The notes: generated from the letters alone by a model not told the origin. Numbered from the stretch's first letter, positions 36,298 through 49,224 are shown. The stretch: DNA of 64,000 nt from Kryptolebias marmoratus (GCF_001649575.2 NC_051440.1:15267804-15331803); one strand, 5' to 3'. Made by a program: numbers and translations.

Positions 36298-37844
36298 CGG
36301 CTTTCATGTCTGAACTGTTTAAACACCAGACAACAGATGAATTATTTATAAAACTTTACTGTTTTTTAGTTGTGACATCGAAACCAGGAGGTAGATAAAT
36401 ATATTACTAATACAAACTGTGTGGTACTAGTACTGCCATAATGATAAATATTTGCCGTACTTGTAACTGAAGTACTTTTTAATCTCAGCTGGTTTTCATG
36501 TATTTATGTTAAAGGTCTGGGTCCAAATGTTCACTAATTCATCCGTTCATCTGGAACTTCATGCAGCGACAACTCTGACACTGTTGTCTGTGTTAGCAAA
36601 ATATCTCCTGCACCACTTTTCAGACTTTAGTGAAATTCAGAAGTGATCACTGAGCGTTTGTTAGAGGCTGATATACGCCGCTTGTTTCTGCTTTTGGCCA
36701 ATATTTGTCTTTTTTTTTTTTTTTTATCTAACAATTAGTTTAATTTAAGATAAATGCACATTTAAGAACTTTTATTAGTATTTCTACACGTAAAGATAAT
36801 CTGCAGAGGAACTTTCTCGCTCAGGGTGAAGCTGCGGCGGGCGACATGCATTCCTCCAGGGGGTGTGTTTGGTGTTCAGCTCATTGTGTCAGATGTAGAG
36901 AAACTGTCTGAAACCCCCAGGACTTCTTCATGTGTGTGTGTGTGATCACTTCCTGTTTAAAGAGACGAATAAATAAAACCTGAGCTTCAATCAGGTTCTT
37001 CGGCTGCTCCTCTCTAACCTCTGCTGGAGTTTCCTCTCTTCCTTCGGCCACACTGACCCACCAGGCCTCTGGTTTTAGATTTTACTGACAGTTTTCCTTT
37101 TAGTTGAATAAATCCTGATGAAGTTTAAACACGTCTCTGCTGATCTCAGGTCGTCTTTCTGTCGTTTTTACAATTTAAAATCATCACGTCTCTCAAACTG
37201 GATCATTTCCTGAAAGGTAAAAACCTTGGAACTGTCATACCCGCCTTCAGCTGTTAGTTCAGCACGTAGCTGAACTCCAGGTTTGGGCTTCGGCTCGTCT
37301 CTCCTCCTGTTAGTCGGTGGAGATGGTAGTTTACAGAGACAGGACGATAACTTGTTGCTTCAAATCGGCTGATTTCAACTCATGAAGCAGCTAAATTCAG
37401 CCACCAGCCGAAATAATAACAGCCGAAAGTTTTTTTCCTGTTTGTTTGTCATGTTAGCAAAACATCTGCTGAACCACTGGCTGGATCCTAACGTACGTCT
37501 ACAGCTGACAACAGACACGACTCAACATCTGGGCCCTTCATCCAGCCTGCTGTGGTAGTAGCTGACAGTCATACGAAAACAGCTGATTTTAACCTCATTT
37601 TCCAAGTGTTGACTCCATCCCCGCTCATCAGAAGTACTGTTCCTGTTTTTTTGTTGATCTAGAGCTTAAAACATTTTATTTTATTCACATAAAGCCTTAA
37701 AGTTTTAACTTTTTAACCGGGATTGTTTGATTTTTATTTATTTTTTAGTTTCCGCGTCCGACCACCAGGGGGAAGCAAAACATCATAAACTCCAGGGCAG
37801 CTTTTCAAGCCTGGTTTCCCTCAAACAGCAGAACAAAGCAGCTT
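36298..37844. other. Intergenic, between convergent chd2 and rgma
   Basis: No gene seen. Contains two reversed fragments of the AACAGACAG dispersed repeat (about 36590-36660 and 37448-37630), a T run at 36709-36726 and a short GT tract near 36933. It separates the two poly(A) sites by about 1.55 kb. Confidence 0.6.
37448..37630 (-). repeat. Dispersed repeat, AACAGACAG family
   Basis: Reversed copy with CATGTTAGCAAAACATCTGC, then CCACTGGCTGGATCCTA, and TGTGGTAGTAGCTGACAGTCAT at the right end. Same family as 5367-5620, diverged. Confidence 0.55.
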
Positions 37845-39391
37845 ATTGACAAGACTTTGTCTTTTATTCAATAAATAAGTTACATTAAACACAGTTTGAT
37901 CTTTCTGGCTTCCCCCACATTCAGCTAGGTTTATTATTTTATTCTTTTCATCATCACAAGTCAAACAGAGGAGCTAAGAAGAAAACCATAAAGTGCTTTA
38001 AACCCAACAACACGAACACCACAGAGCGTTTTCCTACATTCGCTTCTTTTCCAGGGAAGGTGGGCCGACGACAGTCCTGCTCTGTGGCGTTCGGGTTGTT
38101 GAGAAGAATTTAAAGAAAACATTGACGGCTCACATTCACTAAAACATTTTTGTACAAAAACCAGAGTGACAAAACTCAGAACACGTCTTGGCGGCGGACG
38201 CACGTCCAGATCACACAGAACACGTAAGAAGCGCCTCGCTGCTAAACCACACGGCACGGACGACGTCTAGTAACACCACATTCAACATCACGGTGAAGAC
38301 CCGCGCGGCCGACGCGCCCCTACTTCATCGGCGACTTATGTACATGAAAAATCCTCCGGAGGCTTCGAGAGGAAAACTCAGTTGTGAGGCGAATCTTGGC
38401 ACAGGAGCGCCTTTTTTTTTTTCCCCCCTTCTTTCTGAAAGCCGTGGATGCATGTTTCCAGACTAGTCACCGGCTGACTCGACTGGGTCGGGTCACTCGG
38501 GTCACTCCGGAGGAGGTCAGCTGTTCTCACAAACGAGTGCCGGTAGAAGTTGGTTCTTCTGGAGCTGGAGAACGAACTCTGATCGACACTTCGGCTCAAA
38601 CAATGGGGGGGGGGGAGACGGCTCTTTAAATTCACTGAAAGCTGGCGCTCTGTTTTGATTGGTTCCTGCTGTTTGGCCGATGGAGGCCGTCAGAGCAAAC
38701 GGCAGCACTTTGTCTTCTCTGTTCCTTTAAAGAACTGAGTGAAACACCGACACGAGGAACATTTCTCCCACTGGAGTGCTTTTTTTTTTTATACATATCT
38801 GGAAACTCCTGCACTCACAAACACACCAAATTAACCACAGATGCTGGACTCTGCACACATATTGTACTAATGTATACACACACACAAGCTAACATTATGA
38901 GCCATTAATCTCCCAGCAGACAGCTGGAGACGCTACTCTGACGTCCCTTTGGCCGGAGGCTTCCTCTGAAGGCCTCAGGTCTTTTCTAATCAAACACGGA
39001 GCTGCTTCTGGTTTCGAAGGTGAACAAAAGCTCCCGTCAGGTCCTCCTGCTCTGCCACAGGAACCACGCAGAGCTCCCCTGGCTCGGCAGGAGGAGGAGG
39101 AGGAATGAAGCCCTCTTTCTGCAAAAGATCATCCAGTCCGGCTCCCCTGGGAGCGACTTTAATCCCAGGTAGAGGTCCAGAGCTCCGGGGCAGCCGAGCC
39201 CCCTTCCAAGATTAAGAGCGGCTAAATACGTGTGGTGACAGACGGGCAAGCGGTGGACTCGTCTCGGATGAAGACGAGACGATGCGACTAGAATGAGACC
39301 CGGAGCTGCGCCGCGCCGCCGCTACACGACACGGAGATGATCCTTAAACAGTCACTGACCTACACGACATGAAGACACTGCTGTGAACGGA
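37845..39391 (-). other. rgma: rgma 3' UTR
   Basis: From the TAG at 39394-39392 down to about 37845, just past the poly(A) hexamer. Long 3' UTR of about 1.5 kb. Frames here are not conserved proteins. Confidence 0.6.
37863..37868 (-). terminator. rgma: rgma poly(A) signal AATAAA
   Basis: TTTATT on the plus strand; on the minus strand TTGAATAAAAGAC, followed by a GT-rich element (TGCTTTGTTCTGCTGTTTG) about 30 bases on. Confidence 0.6.
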
Positions 39392-40538
39392 CTATAGGTG
39401 GACGGAGCAGCACTCTGTCCACAAGAGGACGGCCAGCAGGTTGAGGACGAGGACCAGACGTAGGTCTCGGCCTCCCGGCGTCGCGCTGCTCAGAGCATCC
39501 TTCTCGAAGATGTGGTAGCGCTTGCTGTTGGAGTGGAGCATCTTCACGTCCTCGAAGGCGTAGTACGCCGCCATGGTGAAGTTTATGTCCCCCGAGGACA
39601 GGAGGTCGAACACGCAGGACTGGAAGTACAGGTCCTCCACCGGGAGGCGCTCCTTGCACTTGGCCTTCGCCGACTGGTAGGTGAAGCCGTGCGCCCCGGG
39701 GCCGCCCCTGGTCCGGGCCGCGCCGGCGCCGTGGGCCTCCCCCGCGCGCGCCCTGAAGTTCCTGAAGTCGATGCGCTGGTTGGCGGGGCAGCCGTGAAGG
39801 CACAGGTACAGGTCCTGGTTGTACTCCTCCTCCACCGAGTTCACCACCTCCTCCGGCATCCGCACGGCGAAGGTCAGGTAGCGGCCCACCTGGCGGACCA
39901 CGATGGTCGTCCCGATGTACCTGGCCTGGATCTCCACGTGCTGGGTGCTGCCTCCGTTGGGCTCGCCTCCGTTCCTGGAGCCGTCGGCGAACGCGGCGGG
40001 CAGCTCGTCCGTCTCGGCGTGGTACGTCTTCTGCTCCACGCACTTCTGGAAGCTCCTGAAGATGATGGTGAGCTGCAGGAGGAGAGAGGGACACGTCAAC
40101 CAGCGGCTCCGCCTTCAGAGCGCCGCTAACAGGAAGAAGGAGTCATTTAAAAAAATGGACATCCGCACTGAGAACCAGTGTGTGCTAATCTGTGTCCCCC
40201 CCCCACCCCCACCCNNNNNNNNNNNNNNNNNNNNNNNNNNNNNNNNNNNNNNNNNNNNNNNNNNNNNNNNNNNNNNNNNNNNNNNNNNNNNNNNNNNNNN
40301 NNNNNNNNNNNNNNNNNNNNNNNNNNNNNNNNNNNNNNNNNNNACCCAGGTGTCACGTTACGAGGCCGGCTCGATGCACGAAGGCGGCGTGGGGTGGGGG
40401 GAGTGAGTAAACGCCCTCCAAGAAAACACGAGTCCCCGGCCGTGTAAAAACCAGGCCTCAGTTCGCAGACACAAAGACGATCTATTCATAGCTCTGAGAG
40501 AACCGGACTGTGAACCCCCAGAACTGCTGCGGGGAGTG

Positions 40539-40570
<32 letters not shown>

Positions 40571-43500
40571 AAGGGGGCAGGTCCTCTGCAGCTCATCAGG
40601 TGGGACCGGTCAGGACTCTGCGAGCCTGCTTTCCCGGGACACCAACGAGCCGAAGTCTGAGGACAGACGTGGACTCTGATGTCTGCTTGTTTGTGGCGGA
40701 GGACACGCAGCGGCGGCGACGGCGGCGGTCTGCAGAACACCCTATCAACTCCACGTCTCATTTGTTGCACCGGCCCCCGTTTCCATCCCCTTTACCTTTA
40801 CCCAGCGTCTTAAAGGCTCAAACGAAAACGAAATAAAATGAGCCGAGCAGCACGTCATGTTTGCACAGGTGCCACCCGCTGCCGAAACTCTGCGGCGGCG
40901 GTTTTGTTTTCCCTTTTGTCCCGAGTCTGCTGCTCTCTTTAAAAAAGAAAGAAAGAAAAAAAGGCTCTCATTTGCCTCCAAGAATAGCAACATAAAAATG
41001 TAATTACTTTAAAAGCTAAATAACACACAGAGGCTTAATAAGTGTCATTAGGAGAGTCTGATTGCAGAGAATTAGTCTCTACAAATGTGATTAAGGACTA
41101 AGTTCTGTACCGCCTCCGTCTGAGTTCCTCACATTCGCTGCTGACGTTCCGCCAAATCCGAGCTGCCCCGTTCAGCAACCACGATCACGTTCTGCTGATA
41201 AGATACAGAAAAGTTTCTGCGGAGCGCAGACATCGGGCTGAGGCGCGACGCTAACGTCTCGACTTTTCAGGAAAAAAAAAAAATCTCCAAGCGGAGATCC
41301 GGGCCCGGGCGGAACCCGCGGTCCGGTCCAAACCCCCGCGCAGGAGGACGCAACAACGCGGGCCGGCTTTCGTGTTCCAGCGCCTCCTGGAAACTCGCAG
41401 CAAAATGTCACCAAAACAAAACCCCAGAAATCAGAAATAAGTTGCAGATCTTTTCATCGTGTTTCCAATCGACCGGCAGTCCGAAGCAACGATGGAAAAC
41501 ACACAGAAGGTCTGTGTTCAAGAAACGGATCAACAAAAACAATAAAACATTGATGGATTTCATCAAAGCAGACATAAGAAACCACCTAACATCAGATTAG
41601 ATTTATCATTTAGGTTTTTTAGGCAGAAATCCTAGTTTTGGTCGTTCAAATGATAGAATTTGCTGGATTTCGGGAGAATATGAAATGAGTCGGATCATTT
41701 TCTGGTCCAGGATTGGAGCTTAAATTTATCTCAACTGAGATTTCCAGCTTAGCTCAGCATTTTAGTCCAAGCCTGAGACTTAGTGCTACAATTGACTCTT
41801 AATTTGCTGCAAAAAAAGCTCAATAAATCTATTTTACGTCTCCTTTTTAGCATTTCAGAACAGAACCTGGACAGATATCTTGTTGACTTCAGGATAAAAA
41901 TGTCCCTGAAGAGTCAGAAAGTAAAAATCAGAGAAATGTTTCAGTTTCTGTCATCGGAGTGTTTTCAAACGTTCCTGCAGAACCGTCCTCACCTTGCTTG
42001 TTGCCGTGGCCAACGAGCCGGGCAGCACGGGGGAGTTGGTCACCTGCACGGACAGGAACTTGTTGTGGATGAGAGGCCACGCCCCCTCCACCTTACACGT
42101 CTGGAAGTCGTCGCCAAAGGTCCGCAGGTGCGGGTCTCCGAAGAAGCCGCAGTGGGTGTAGTTGGGCGGTGCTGAGCTGCGCGGAAGCCCGCGCTCGTAC
42201 TGGCACACCTCGGGCCCGTCCGAGCGCTCCTGGCTGTCGGTCAGGACCGGCGGCAGCACCTGCGGCGGCGGCGGCTGCGCCGGAGCGAGCGGGGTGCGGG
42301 CGCGTGGCGGCGCCGTGGGGCCGTCCCTGGAGCAGTTGTTCTGCTTCATCAGGTCCTCGATGCCATGCTTGGTGGCGTGGTACGACAGGTCGCCCCTGCA
42401 GGAGCGCGTCGTCCGCACCACGCAGCCGTAGTAGAGCCGCAGCGCCGCGCACACGTCCTTCTCCGGTCCCGAGTTCAGGGGGGACGCCAGATACTCCATG
42501 TTACACTTTTGGATCTTGCACTGCAGGGTCGCTGTAAGAGAAACGAGACAGGAAGTCAGGACAGGAGCCGAACCGTGTTGATCATTGCTGCTTCTTTACC
42601 GGAAAACTATAAAATACGTATAACAACAGGAACAAAGCCTCATTTTTAGCATCATTAGGAAAAAATACACCAGTGGTTCTGTTAAAAGAAGACATCCTTC
42701 ACGCCTCCAGGCTTTTACCTTCGAATAAAAAAACTCCATTTTGGATTTTAACCTTCACCGATAACCAGCTTCTTATTCTCCATCCAGCCACCAAGTGTCC
42801 AAACGCTCCTCAGGACCTCATAAAGCATTTATTTACAGCCCCTTCCACCCAGAGGGTGAAGGGTGAGTGAGTGTGTGTGTGTGTGGGGGAGTCCTGTCAC
42901 CCACCAACCGTCTGACAGGTGGAAACGAACTCATCTCCATCTGGATTCTCAGCCGAGAGGGAATTTAGGAAACGAGGGAAAGTGAGCCGCTCCCAGATTG
43001 TAACTGTGTAATCTGATTACTGAATAAGTAACTGCGGTCAGCCCTGGTCGGTTGTGTAACGCCAGCAGGTCGACTCCGTCACAGCTAACGCTTCGACCGC
43101 GATGAAATGTGGTCAAAAAATGTGAAATAAATTCTCTTTGACTCAAATTTTCTGAAATCTTTTTCAGCCTTTTCACGGCGCTGAAACGTGTTTTTTGTCT
43201 GTGGATGTTTACGAAGCTCAGGGTTGTGAATTTACAGTAAAAATATGTCGCGTGTTGACAGAAACCCAACAACGAAGACGCCGAAAACGCCAAACAACAA
43301 CAAAAAGTTTTGGAAAATGAACCAAAAAAGGTGAACTCGACTGTGACTCCGTTTGGCTTTTAGATGCAAACAAATTGTGACAAACGCCCAGCTGGTCCGA
43401 GCAATTTTCAAGAAAAATTGAGTTTAATAAAAGGGAATAAAGAAAAAATGATGTAAACAATAATGGCTGTCTGTTTTCTCCCATATTTATCAGACGTCTA

Positions 43501-44480
43501 CAGAAAAAAATGACACTAAAACCAAATTCCTGCCTGTTGTGAGGGGATTAAAGTTTAAATTAAGACATTTTAAGTGATAAATATGTTACATATTTATAAA
43601 AAATAAGTGTTTGGGTTCAGTTTTGTTGAGATAGGATGATAAAAATCAAACAAATGACAAAAGAAACTTTGAATTTACCAACAAAGAGCGAAACATCTGC
43701 ACTGAAAACAATCTAAAGAAAACGAAGCTTTGACATAAAAGTCTTTTAGTTTTATCAACTTTAATGTCTTTTTTTTAATTATCTGGGCTTATTTTAATTA
43801 CCCAAAGGTTTTGGGGTTTTTTTTGGAAAAAAGGGTCATATTTCAAAGTAATCTGACCCAGTTTTGTTTTTTGGGGGCTTTTTAGTGGCATCACAGAGTA
43901 AAGTTGGCAAATAATAAGTCAGATTTTCTCCTAAATTACACAGAATCTTTTAAAAATGTCACTTTTAAGCAAAAATAAAGGAAGCCAGCCCAATCCCAGT
44001 GACATTAAAGAGCCACAGGAGCTTCAGGAATAGCTTTTTCTCCAACAAATGATCACAAAAACTATCATTTTAAACTGTAAAATCCTTTAAAAACACCTAA
44101 ATTTTTCGCTGCAAATCAGTTTAAATTCACACAATTACCCGAAGTCACAAAAAGCACGTATAAACCAATAAAACGAGTGTTTTTTAGGGTTTATTTCTCC
44201 TTTTTTCAGCCCTGCGGTGTGTGGGGGAACCTGGCTCCTCTGGTGTCGGAAAGCAGAAAGTTCTCCTGGAAAAGTTAAGCTAGCTACATTTACGACCCCC
44301 TCCCCCTCCAAAAAAAAAGGCATTTTCTGGAAATAAAATAAGCTTATTGGTGTCTGTGAGGGGAGATAATGTTGTGTGGCTCCGTGTGCGGGTCTTACCG
44401 GAGGGTAAAAGCGAGAAAAGCACAGCGAGGACTCTGCACACTTCAAGCGCCGAGGGTCTCCCTCTTTCCCCCATAACCAT
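39392..44480 (-). CDS. rgma: Rgma, repulsive guidance molecule A
   Basis: Three coding exons on the minus strand: 44480-44399, 42531-41993 and 40072-39392, all GT-AG, total 433 residues (human 450). Exon 1 is a signal peptide ([20 protein letters not shown]). Exon 2 carries the Cys-rich N-terminal domain with CRGDLSYH (RGD 73-75), [13 protein letters not shown], a Pro-rich stretch (about 101-124), then [19 protein letters not shown]. That last stretch opens the partial von Willebrand D domain and holds the acid-labile GDPH site (159-162). Exon 3 holds [24 protein letters not shown] and [13 protein letters not shown], and ends in a hydrophobic tail ([13 protein letters not shown]) typical of a GPI-anchor signal. 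Rgma is a surface neogenin ligand and BMP co-receptor that guides axons. Start could instead be the second ATG at 44474, which has a better context. Intron 2 contains the assembly gap. Confidence 0.95.
40215..40343. other. Assembly gap (129 N)
   Basis: Run of N inside rgma intron 2, entered from a C-rich tract (G-rich on the other strand). No coding sequence appears to be lost, since exons 2 and 3 join in phase. Confidence 0.99.
40536..40570. repeat. (GT)n microsatellite
   Basis: GT tract with one interruption, in rgma intron 2. Confidence 0.85.
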
Positions 44481-44800
44481 CCATCCAGCTCGGGCTCGCG
44501 CTTCCCTCCTCTCCCTGCTCCGGCAGCGTGAAGAAAAAACGAAACAACAAAAAACAACAGGTGGGAGAAGTCAGCGTCGAGAAGACAAGAAGACAGTCCC
44601 CAGTCCTCTCATTTCTGCCTGCTTTTGTTACCCTAACTCCGGGAAGAGAGCAGCTCCGAGGAGTCGCGGGCGGCGCGGCGGACAGCGGAGCTCTGCTCCT
44701 CCCGGGGCGTGTGGAGGAGGTGCCGCGGACACGCTCCACCAATCACGGCTGCCCGTCCTGGCCCTCAACCCCTCCCCCTCTCGTCTTTTTTTTTCTCTGA
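44400..44800 (-). promoter_or_regulatory. rgma: rgma first exon, 5' UTR and promoter region
   Basis: CpG-rich block around 44640-44740 upstream of the rgma ATG. An ATG at 44484 (minus strand) opens a 13-codon frame that overlaps the rgma start out of frame and stops at 44443. If the transcript reaches 44742, that frame could begin further upstream and run about 99 codons. The transcription start is not fixed. Confidence 0.5.
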
Positions 44801-45124
44801 ATTTTCATATCATGCCTCAGTGTGGAGGCTTCTTCGACTTCTAAAGACCTACAAAGTGTGGGTCCAAACACTTTGAGCAAAGACAGCTTTGTTTTGATAC
44901 TCAGAGCTCAGCGTCAATGTGAGGGGAAAATAAAAAAATACAATGAAGGAAAATTACCCAGCTTACACTGAATATATGGAAGACATTTCTATTTGTGTTA
45001 TTTCAAACAAGCCTATATCAGACTTGATTTAGTTATTTATTCAAAATACACATTAAGCTGAAAAAAATGTTTTCCAGGTAATTACACTGAAACTTTACAG
45101 GATAATTATTCTCGTTCTATTAAA

Positions 45125-45625
45125 ACTTTGTAGCATTGTTAGCTACATTGGCATGGTTAGCTGTCGCATTGTTAGCTACATTAGCATGATTAGCTGTAGC
45201 ATTATTTGCTGTAGCACTGTCAGCTACAGTAGCATTGTTAGCAGAATGTTTTTTGTAGCATTGTTAGCTACAGTATTGTTACCTGTTCTTGTGTTAGCTA
45301 AATGAGCATAATTAGCTTCAGCATTTTTAGCTACAGTAACTATAGCTCTGCTAGGTGCAATAGCATTGTAGCTGTAGCATTGTTATCTAGAGTAGTATTG
45401 TTAGATATAGCCTTTTTGGGTACTATAGCATTGTTAGCAGAAGCATTATTAGCTACAGTACCATTTTTAGCTTTTGCATTGTTAGCTACTATAGCATTGG
45501 TTAGCAGAAGCATTGTTAGCTACTATAGCATTGTTAGCTGTAGCATTTTTAACTACTATAGCAGTGTTCGCTGTAGCAGTGTTAGCCACAGTAGCATTAT
45601 TTGGCAGTGCATTGTTATCTAATGG
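45125..45625. repeat. Degenerate TAGC-rich tandem array
   Basis: About 500 bases built from variants of GTAGCATTGTTAGCTACA, with period about 15-20 and many substitutions. The open frame at 45302-45622 is a by-product of the periodicity. Related TAGC-rich arrays are at 50311-50880 and 61681-61835. Confidence 0.75.
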
Positions 45626-46555
45626 CTGTTTGCTTAGTTAAAAGAAAATGTCAGAAACATATCAGTTTTTGGCATGCCAAACATGCCATCTGTGAACTGA
45701 CGGTTGTTATAAAATGTTTATGTGAGCTCACTGTTGAAGAAAAGCAACATTTATAGACATTTTTAAGTTGCTTTGATTTGAGCACATCAAGGACCGTATT
45801 GAGGTTGTCCAAGGGCCGCTTCGGGCCCTCTGGCCAGATTTCGCCCATTTGTGTAATATATCTTACATGGCCCGTGTCAAGATCAAAACAGATCTGTTGT
45901 TCAGGCTCTTACTGGGGGCCGCGTGTGCATAATAATTCCCAAGACAACAATATTTCCATTTAATTAAAAGCATGCATGCTGGCATCAATTCCTTCACACT
46001 CTGCAAATAACAAACTTCAATGAAACAACGACAAAAAACATATGGATGCAATATGTTCTCCTTTTTTATTTTTTTTTATTTCTGTACAATTTGCTTTTTA
46101 CTGCATCAATCATTGGGTTGATGACGGTGAAAAGCTATATTTCTCTGACCCATGAAGCTCATGTTTGACACAGTGAAGTATTTGGCATTTTTCCTTAAAG
46201 ATGTAGTTGTATTTTGACAACAAAAAGTTAATTTAAGTATAAGTTTCAGCTCTGTTTATCTCCTTAAATATTGTTCACTGTGGGAGGGGGAAATACATGT
46301 ATATATTCAAAATATAGACAATCAAAGATTAGAAAGACCAAAATGTAATAAATCCACAAAAAGTGGCCGTATACTGGATTCAGCTCCCATTTTAGTTTTT
46401 GCAGCCAAGAAATTTGAAATCAGCTGAAGCCTAAAGTTGCCCAAAGTGTTTACGTCGCTCGGCCTTTATTGCGTTTTAAAGAAGTGACATCGGAAAAAGC
46501 TTTTTAAGAACCTATTAAACAATAAAAAAAAAAGAAAAGAAAAATCTCAACAGCA
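45626..46555. other. Intergenic, probable old repeat, no gene
   Basis: A piece at about 45780-45930 (AAGGGCCGCTTCGGGCCCTC, GGCCAGATTTCGCCCA) resembles the common vertebrate hAT-derived repeats that contain GGCCCGCGGGCC words. The rest is AT-rich and holds nothing I can name. Confidence 0.35.
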
Positions 46556-46559
46556 TAAG

Positions 46560-46925
46560 CTGCGTCTATCACCCTCAGCTGCAGTTTAACATGATTCGAG
46601 GTCGTCTCCCCCATCACACACGTCATTCCCTCCTCTGATTACCTTCCAGTCTCATGAACGCCACATTAGCGTTCGCCTTGCGTTGCCATTCCAGCTGAAC
46701 TAGCAGCTGATGGATGGCGGCCGTACGGTCGAACGTGGGCGATGGATACGTTCTCCCAGCTAAAGGGTCTGAGCCGCTCGCCGAACCGTGGACAGGTTTG
46801 GGGCTACGCTGGGAGTTAAATCACCTCGCACCACTCAGATGGCCTCGATGAGGCCGCCTAGGAAAGCCTTAAAGCCGCTGGATCGAGGCTAAATGGCGCT
46901 CGTGGACATACCCGGCTACATTAAC
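46560..46925. promoter_or_regulatory. Dense unique block, possible conserved element
   Basis: Compared with its AT-rich surroundings this block has balanced composition, no simple repeats and no frame. It resembles the conserved non-coding elements of vertebrate gene deserts, but conservation cannot be tested from one sequence. Confidence 0.25.
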
Positions 46926-49220
46926 CCCTCATCCCTAACGTGCACAGCTACCTGCAGTTCTTAGGATTAGTTAAAAAAAAGGATTTTTGTCCAAACTGCT
47001 ATGGTTTCTTTATAAAGAAAAGCCGTCACTTAACGCCAGGTTGCATTTTTTGACAGTTTAAGAAGTATTTTGAGAGGAAAATGGGCTCCATTTAATTTAT
47101 TTGTTGTTAAAAATATTCCAATCTGAAGTCAATGCAGTAATTTTATCTTATATCATATAAATATTAGTCATTGTGTTCACTTACATTCAAACTTTTTATG
47201 GTTTCAGCCTCTAAAAGGAATATTTTTATGCATTTTTTTTTTTTTTTTTTTTTAACACAACTAAAGGTCACTTCTGTTGGATACTTTAAACCGCTCATTC
47301 AGATCTTTTCAGTTGGGGCTCCTGTGAAAAGGTTATGAGAAATTAGTATTCTACCCGTTGTAGATAGCTGTTTCAGCTGTTTGAGGAAAAAACAGTTTAA
47401 TTCTGACCTGATTGAAGAGCTAAAGGCTAGTCTGAGCAAGACCAAAACAAATGTGGTTCAATGCAGTTTAAATTAAAATAAATAAATAAAAATCACAGTG
47501 AGTAATTGGGTCATTAATTTAGCATCATAAGTCCCAAAGCCATCAGTGCTGGAAAATAACTGTAGAATTGTAAAATGGGCAACAATGTAAAGATTTACAA
47601 GATAGTATTTGCACAAATCACTATCAAAGTTTAGAAATTGGTGGGTTTTTTTTTTTTTAAGATGGCAGCATTTTTGGGCTTGGTCCTGCTCAGACTAGCT
47701 ATTAGCTCATCACTGTGGATCCTCAACATGAGTCCAGGAGGACAAAGTCATCCTGTTACACAATTATGTGTCCAAAACCCGAGCCAAACATATCCTGTTT
47801 ACGGGCGCTGCCATGTTTTGGAACCAGAGTCTGCTCGCTCAAGGCACCGACGTTGAAGTCCTGCCTCCAACTCACCAGCTGTCAATCACACCCGCTTTCA
47901 AAGCCTCTAATAACGCGCAGACCCGGAGCGTTTAGGAAACGCACGTTTAAACATTCAGCAGCTGCGGGGAAACAAACAAAAACTCCACGCCTGACAACAG
48001 ATTAGTCAGACAGACGTGCCACCTGCTTGCGCGGAGGGGCGGGGCCTAAACGTGGCACTGCAGCCAGCCGAGGGTGGGGGTGGGGGTGGGAGGGGCTCGG
48101 ACGCTGGAGCTTCAGCTTCTGGGTTCCAGTCTGCCTCTAGTGACAATACATGCACAGCAGGTAAGATGCTAACTGTTCACAGTCCCTCCCCTGAGTAAAT
48201 CCACTCTCCACAGGTTCCCCTGTGTCAACCATTCCTCTCAGCTCCATGCTGTAACAAGTGGAGCGAACCGTTCAGACCGTGGTGACAGGAGCAGCATCAA
48301 ACCATGCTCAGACCCTCACATCTCCATCCACAGACCCCCCCAACCCCCCCAACAGATGGCGCTTGTTAAACAGCTGAAAGCATGTCTCCACAAGGACAGG
48401 AGAGGCTGTCATGAGGTGGGACAGCCCCGGTGATTGGTCTGATTGGAGCCGTCAGGTGTTTCAGCAGGTTTCTGCAATAAACCCGGAATTTACCATCAAT
48501 AAAAAAAAAATACTTGTTCCCTTCATTTAACTGTTTGTTTATTAAATGCAGAAATCCAGCTGTTTTTGGGGACATTATGGGATATATTTGATATGCTTCT
48601 CAAAAAGAAAGGATGCAAGAAAGAAACAGCTCTGAATTAATTAGATTAAACTCTTCTGATGAAGCTGTGGAACCACGAACCTTTGCGACTGCATGAGTTC
48701 TGCAGGAACCCGGAGAACAGCGACGCGGAGCCTCCTCTTTGGATGGGAAAAGAAGACAAATAAATAAATAAAAATAGATTTAAAAAAAAGTGTCCCAATA
48801 ATCCCAAATCGAAGCTGCGCGCGTAAAATCCACGGCTCCGAGTCCCGGTCGGCGGGGCTCCGGGGGGGTCCTGCGGGGTTCAGCGGGTCTCTGGGAGCCT
48901 CTGCTCGGGTCTCCTCATCTGAAAGGAGCCATCAGGTCCGGAGAGGACGCGTCTCCTCCGTCCTGACGCGGTTCTGCTGCTCCTCAGGAAGTCTGAGGGA
49001 GGCGACGATCGGCTCTGCGTGACGCTGCGTGGAGGACACCCCGCACCTCCCTCCCTCCCTTCCACAGCAGCTCTGCCCTCTGATGCTTCGCACTTAAAGG
49101 AGGCGAGCACGCGCAGCTTCGCGTGCACATCGCATTTTTCCACGCAGGACTCTCAACCTGCATCCATCTCATCACGAAACTCTTCGGGCAAACTGTAAAT
49201 GCGAGATCTCGCGAGATCTG
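46926..49220. other. Intergenic stretch, no gene seen
   Basis: Contains T runs (47227-47254, 47645-47660) and a stretch near 47660-47830 with words such as CTAGCTATTAGCTCATC and GTCCAGGAGGACAAAGTCAT that look repeat-derived. A CpG-rich patch lies at 48820-49080 (with CTCCCTCCCTCCCTT) whose antisense frames show no domain. The patch could be a small CpG island, but no gene is visible beside it. Confidence 0.4.
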
Positions 49221-49224
49221 TCAG

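Noticed and set aside
39360..40094. Second minus-strand frame (244 codons) over rgma exon 3
   Set aside because: Arg/Gly/Pro-rich translation typical of a shifted frame in GC-rich coding sequence; the rgma frame carries the recognisable domain.
39512..40129. Long plus-strand frame (205 codons) over rgma exon 3
   Set aside because: It is antisense to a well-conserved coding exon of high GC content; rgma matches its family over the whole exon, the antisense frame matches nothing.
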